A DNA stretch of 64,000 bases from NCBI RefSeq assembly GCF_018221685.1, contig NZ_JAGJTM010000004.1:562287-626286 (forward strand). Reading direction: 5' to 3'. The notes beneath the pieces are model-generated. The model ran no database searches, was not told the origin of the DNA, and saw only the letters and a program-made list of their open reading frames with translations. Positions 61,104-64,000 of this stretch are shown here, in pieces. Position numbers and translations under genes: made by a program. Positions within the stretch are counted from its first letter, which is position 1, and every line of letters starts with the position of its first letter. The stretch is from Bombella apis. GTDB taxonomy: Bacteria; Pseudomonadota; Alphaproteobacteria; Acetobacterales; Acetobacteraceae.

Positions 61104-61420
61104 GGCAGGTATCTGGGTGTTCCCCGATGGTTTTGCAAGTTCCGGCCTTTGGGAGCTGGTGAGTGTGGCAGATGGGGGAGGGTCAGGCCGAGCAGAAAGC
61201 CCGTGGCTGGAGCTGTGAAGACCCAGAGGAATAGTCCGTCCAGTCCTTCCAGAAGGCAGGCTCCGGTCAGGCCGGCGGCAGGCAGGGCCGGGCGGAGAAG
61301 CGTCTGTAGCGTTCCGGCAGGGGGAAGATGGCAGGGATTCTGTCGCCTGTAGGTGGGCAGTCTGTTGAGATGGAGCAGCCAGACAGCAGCCCAGAGGCCC
61401 ATGAGGAACAGGATGATCAT
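61100..61420 (-). CDS. Small membrane protein of the iron operon (DUF3325-like)
   Basis: A 106-residue hydrophobic protein starts MIILFLMGLWAAVWLLHLNR, with a further hydrophobic pair of helices near residues 45-80 and a basic C-terminus. Small proteins of this kind (DUF3325 or DUF3649) typically accompany PepSY membrane proteins beside TonB-dependent receptors. The exact family is not certain. The longer open frame from 61561 lies over the PepSY gene; ATG 61420 overlaps its stop by 4 bases and is the natural start. The 3' end overlaps the yellow-like gene. Confidence 0.65.
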   Translation of the reverse strand: MIILFLMGLWAAVWLLHLNRLPTYRRQNPCHLPPAGTLQTLLRPALPAAGLTGACLLEGLDGLFLWVFTAPATGFLLGLTLPHLPHSPAPKGRNLQNHRGTPRYLP

Positions 61421-62871
61421 GCCGCCTGCTTTCGGAAAAGATGCAGAAGAACGGACAGGGCAGCCAGTCCAAGGCAGGCTGCCAGAAGGTCCACGGCGCC
61501 GAAGAGGAGAGGTCGCCCCGTATGAAAAGGGCGAGTCAGCAGGTCGAGTCCTGTAGTGCAAGTGCCCAGAACAGCCACAAGGGCGAGCTGCTGGCAGGTT
61601 GCCGGTCTGATGATGAAGGCATGGAGCAGTGAGAGGCTCCAGAGACCGAAGAAAACACTTTCTTCCCAGAGAATGGGCGACAGGGAAAACGGCGTGGGGA
61701 GGCGTGTGCTCCAGAACAGGGCCAGCGTGGCCAGGGGCAGCCCCAGTGTGGTGGCGATGGTGACGGCCTCATGACTGCGCTGGAGGCGCTGCCGGATTGT
61801 GGAGGAAACAGGGTGATGGGCGATGCTGTTCCTTTCCGACTGCAGGAAGAGGACCAGGCCGGACCCGATGATGATGCAGCCCATCAGACCGCTGAAGCAG
61901 TAGAACCAGCGTGTTGCCAGTCCGGCCCAGCGCAGGTTGTGCAGTCCCACGAAGAAGCTGTGTACGGTCGGGCAAACGGACCGGGGCGGCAGGGTGGGGT
62001 GGGAAGGTGTCAGGGCCTGCCTCTGGAGGCAGAAATGCAGGGTGTCAGGGCCATAAAGGCCGATTTCCCTGCCGGTCTGCATGAAGAATCCATCTGCTAC
62101 CGTGCCCCACTGCCGCAGGCCGTTTTCGGTCAGGCTGCTGATGATGGCGGGAGACAGGGACGGTGGTATGGCTGTGTGGGCCTGATGGCGACTGGCATGG
62201 CCTGCGGGGTGATGGGGCGGGTTCATCATGTGGATGAGCTTCTGGGACTGAAGGATCACGCCGGACAGGCCGATGATGAACAGGACGGGCAGGCTCAGCG
62301 TGCCGCACAGCAGGTGCAGGTCCAGCCAGCGGCGTTGGGAGGCAGCCCGGGGGCGGAAAAGCAGCAGGTCCGGCAGGAAGCGGCGCAGCTGGAGCCACAG
62401 GCCGGTCAACAGTGTCACGAGCAGACCGATGCCTACGGTGGTTGTCAGTATCTGCCCCCATGGGTTGGGCAGGTGAAGGCTGGCATGGAGGGTCACGAAA
62501 AACGTGCCGCCGGTGACGTCATGGTCTGTCAGCGGCAGGCCCGTGTCAGGCGCAAGGGCGGGGCCGAGGAAGATGCGCCCATCATAGTGCCAGAGGCGGA
62601 AAACGGGGTCCCGTGGAGAGGGAAGTTTCAGGAAAGCGAAGATGCCCGTGTCGAGCTGTGTCTTCAGATTCTGTCCGGCCTTCAGCAGGCCGGTGCGTGT
62701 CATGGCGGGCAGGGGACTGTGGAGGGCGGTGCGGGGCTGCATCCAGCCCTGTATTTCCGGAGAAAAACAGGCCAGCGAGCCGGTGAAGCAGAGAACGAAC
62801 AGGAAAAGGCCAGCCGGGAAGCCGATCCAGCGATGGAAAAGGCGTAGTGCGGTGCGGAGCCTTGGAGACAT
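61417..62871 (-). CDS. PepSY-associated transmembrane protein (putative ferric-siderophore reductase)
   Basis: The N-terminal LRLFHRWIGFPAGLFLFVLC followed by FTGSLACFSPEIQGW is the PepSY_TM signature. Further membrane helices occur near 185-205 (TTVGIGLLVTLLTGLWLQL), 220-245 (LDLHLLCGTLSLPVLFIIGL), 340-375 and three to four more toward the end. Paired histidines in helices (FHRW, LHLL, GLHN) could hold heme, as in FoxB-like PepSY siderophore reductases. ATG 62871 gives 484 residues; the upstream extension covers the promoter. A Fur-like palindrome lies 20-40 bases before the start. Confidence 0.82.
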   Translation of the reverse strand: MSPRLRTALRLFHRWIGFPAGLFLFVLCFTGSLACFSPEIQGWMQPRTALHSPLPAMTRTGLLKAGQNLKTQLDTGIFAFLKLPSPRDPVFRLWHYDGRIFLGPALAPDTGLPLTDHDVTGGTFFVTLHASLHLPNPWGQILTTTVGIGLLVTLLTGLWLQLRRFLPDLLLFRPRAASQRRWLDLHLLCGTLSLPVLFIIGLSGVILQSQKLIHMMNPPHHPAGHASRHQAHTAIPPSLSPAIISSLTENGLRQWGTVADGFFMQTGREIGLYGPDTLHFCLQRQALTPSHPTLPPRSVCPTVHSFFVGLHNLRWAGLATRWFYCFSGLMGCIIIGSGLVLFLQSERNSIAHHPVSSTIRQRLQRSHEAVTIATTLGLPLATLALFWSTRLPTPFSLSPILWEESVFFGLWSLSLLHAFIIRPATCQQLALVAVLGTCTTGLDLLTRPFHTGRPLLFGAVDLLAACLGLAALSVLLHLFRKQAA

Positions 62872-62890
62872 GATGGACGCAACACGGCAT

Positions 62891-62911
62891 AAATGAGAAT
62901 GATTCTCATTT
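62891..62911. promoter_or_regulatory. Fur box 1 (PepSY operon)
   Basis: AAATGAGAAT-G-ATTCTCATTT is a palindrome perfect on both sides of one central base and matches the Fur consensus style (GATAATGATAATCATTATC). It overlaps the -10 box (TAATAA on the reverse strand, 62915-62910) of a promoter with -35 TTTACA (62938-62933), spacer 17. Binding of Fe-Fur would block the PepSY-small protein-yellow-like operon. Confidence 0.82.
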
Positions 62912-62938
62912 ATTACGAGGTTTTGGCAGTTCTGTAAA
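62910..62938 (-). promoter_or_regulatory. Promoter of the PepSY operon
   Basis: On the reverse strand TTTACA (62938-62933) and TAATAA (62915-62910) are 17 bases apart. The start would fall inside Fur box 1, about 30 bases before the ATG at 62871. Confidence 0.6.
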
Positions 62939-63009
62939 TGGGCAGGACGCAAAAATGACAGGGGTGTAAAAAACGGTAAGAGAAAAAAGGTTTTTTTTAT
63001 GAAAAAAAG

Positions 63010-63037
63010 TTGAGAATAATTATCGTTAACATATAAA
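63010..63037 (+). promoter_or_regulatory. Promoter with Fur box 2 for the TonB-dependent receptor
   Basis: TTGAGA (63010-63015) and TATAAA (63032-63037) are separated by 16 bases. The spacer and -35 carry GAGAATAATTATCGTTAAC (63012-63030), which resembles the Fur consensus with its inner GATAATTATTCTC palindrome read from the reverse strand. The receptor ATG is at 63077. Repression under iron sufficiency is the expected behaviour. Confidence 0.68.
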
Positions 63038-63076
63038 GCGGCACTCATTCAGTTTCACAGTTCAGGATGGGCACGC

Positions 63077-64000
63077 ATGGTTATTCCTTTCCGTTTTTCC
63101 CGCAGAACCGTCACTCTCTGGTGCCTTCTGGCAGGCAGCATGCTGACGGGGCATCCCGTCTGGGCTGCCGGAGATGAGGGCAGAGAACAGACGGCAAAGG
63201 GCCAGATGGCCCGGCCCGGCCAGCCGGACGGCAAGGCTGACATCAGGAAGAAGAGCGTCGGAAAGGACCGTCAGCAGGCGGACGCACCCCCGGTGGAAAC
63301 CATCCTCGTCAAGGCACGGCGGCGGGAGCAGATGGAAGTGAAGCTGGGCGGGCAGGCCGGCGTGCTGGGCAACAAGAAGGGGCTGGACCTGCCCTTCAAC
63401 CTGCGCAGCTATACGTCCAGCATGATCCTGAACCAGCAGTCCCAGACACTGGGGCAGGTGCTTCAGAACGACCCGTCCGTGCGGACGACCTATGGTTTTG
63501 GCAATTTCTCGGAGACGTTCATCATTCGGGGGATGCCGGTTTATGGGGATGATGTGGCCATCAACGGCCTGTATGGAATCAGCCCCCGCCAGCTGATCTC
63601 TCCCCAGCTCTATGATTCGGTGCAGGTGTTGAATGGGGCAAGTGCCTTCATCAACGGGGCCGCTCCGGGGGGAACGTCGGTCGGTGGCAACATCAACCTC
63701 CAGTTCAAACATGCGGGGAGCGAACCGCTCGCTCGTCTGACGGGCGACTACACCAGCAGGGGTCAGGGCGGCGGCAGTCTGGATGTGGGACGTCGTTTCG
63801 GCAGGGATGACCAGTTCGGCATCCGTTTCAATGCGGCGGGCATGGACGGCCAGACCTCCATTTCCGGTGAGCGGCGTCATTCTGTTGCGCTGGGCCTGGA
63901 TACGGACTGGCACAATGACGACACCCGGATCAGCCTCGACATCAACTACCAGAACCAGAACGTCCAGCAGGGGCGTGGATCCGTGGTGCTGAATTCCGGT
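63077..64000 (+). CDS. TonB-dependent siderophore receptor, N-terminal part (truncated by window end)
   Basis: The reading frame is open from ATG 63077 to the end of the window (308 codons). A signal peptide (residues 1-31, ending VWAA) is followed by a charged linker and a TonB-box-like VETILVKARR (about residues 74-83). A plug domain contains LGQVLQNDPSVRTTYG, ETFIIRGMPVYGDD, YDSVQVLNGASAFINGAAPG and GGNINLQFKHAG, and the first barrel strands follow. The pattern is that of hydroxamate/ferrichrome-type receptors, but the ligand is not determined. AGGATGG lies before the start; divergent from the PepSY operon. Confidence 0.9.
   Translation, partial: MVIPFRFSRRTVTLWCLLAGSMLTGHPVWAAGDEGREQTAKGQMARPGQPDGKADIRKKSVGKDRQQADAPPVETILVKARRREQMEVKLGGQAGVLGNKKGLDLPFNLRSYTSSMILNQQSQTLGQVLQNDPSVRTTYGFGNFSETFIIRGMPVYGDDVAINGLYGISPRQLISPQLYDSVQVLNGASAFINGAAPGGTSVGGNINLQFKHAGSEPLARLTGDYTSRGQGGGSLDVGRRFGRDDQFGIRFNAAGMDGQTSISGERRHSVALGLDTDWHNDDTRISLDINYQNQNVQQGRGSVVLNSG

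Noticed and set aside
1-64000. CRISPR arrays, insertion sequences, prophage genes or rRNA
   Set aside because: No regularly spaced repeats, transposase or integrase motifs, phage genes or rRNA sequence were seen on either strand.

Overview
The window is a dense, gene-rich stretch of a G+C-rich alphaproteobacterial chromosome. It is most probably from an acetic acid bacterium (Acetobacteraceae). The evidence is the gene order (uppS-cdsA-dxr-rseP-bamA-skp-lpxD-fabZ-lpxA-lpxI, kdsD-lptC-lptA-lptB, rpmH-rnpA-yidD-yidC-engB, thrC-M16 peptidase), the heptose/KDO genes of a lipopolysaccharide maker, and what looks like a decayed cytochrome c oxidase locus. Genus cannot be fixed from the sequence alone. 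No rRNA, CRISPR array, insertion sequence or prophage is visible. One tRNA (Leu, CAG) is present.

Layout. 1-8.9 kb: 3' end of a RelA/SpoT gene, acpS, lepB-rnc-era, pyrH-frr-uppS-cdsA, dxr-rseP. 9-16.4 kb: outer-membrane assembly and lipid A genes (bamA, skp-like, lpxD, fabZ, lpxA, lpxI) and gloA. 16.5-22.9 kb: rpmH-rnpA-yidD-yidC-engB, then argB-dapD-dapE, closed by a strong terminator. 23-30.9 kb: a CLC chloride channel with CBS domains, a translationally coupled AGE-family epimerase/hldE pair, an A+T-richer sulfotransferase gene, and def-fmt-truA. 30.9-31.8 kb: a small heat-shock gene with a ROSE-type RNA thermometer and a DUF1150 gene. 32-36.3 kb: lptB-lptA-lptC-kdsD (reverse strand), rnd and tRNA-Leu. 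36.6-51.2 kb: gltD-gltB, pepF, an ABC1 kinase, uvrB, an aldose-1-epimerase-like gene, greB, gshB. 51.7-54.8 kb: a PmtA-type methyltransferase, a degenerate heme-copper oxidase subunit I, ctaB and a 36-codon coxF-like gene. 54.9-60 kb (reverse): thrC, M16 peptidase, TldE/PmbA, Tim44-domain protein. 60-64 kb: an iron-uptake locus with two Fur-box-like palindromes between divergent promoters. One drives a TonB-dependent receptor (cut by the window end). The other drives an overlapping trio: a PepSY membrane protein, a small membrane protein and a yellow/royal-jelly-like beta-propeller.

The genes fit together mainly as envelope biogenesis (undecaprenyl-PP, CDP-diacylglycerol, isoprenoid, lipid A, heptose, KDO, Lpt transport, Bam machine), translation and protein maturation, amino-acid synthesis (Lys, Arg, Thr, Glu) and glutathione metabolism. 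The most unusual items are three. (1) An apparent relic of the aa3 oxidase operon: its subunit-I homologue seems to keep both low-spin heme histidines but to have lost most of the binuclear-centre ligands. (2) A Fur-controlled operon placing a yellow/MRJP-like secreted propeller with a PepSY reductase-like protein. (3) A compact heat-shock leader combining an RpoH-like promoter, a 9-bp stem and a ROSE-type hairpin over the ribosome binding site.
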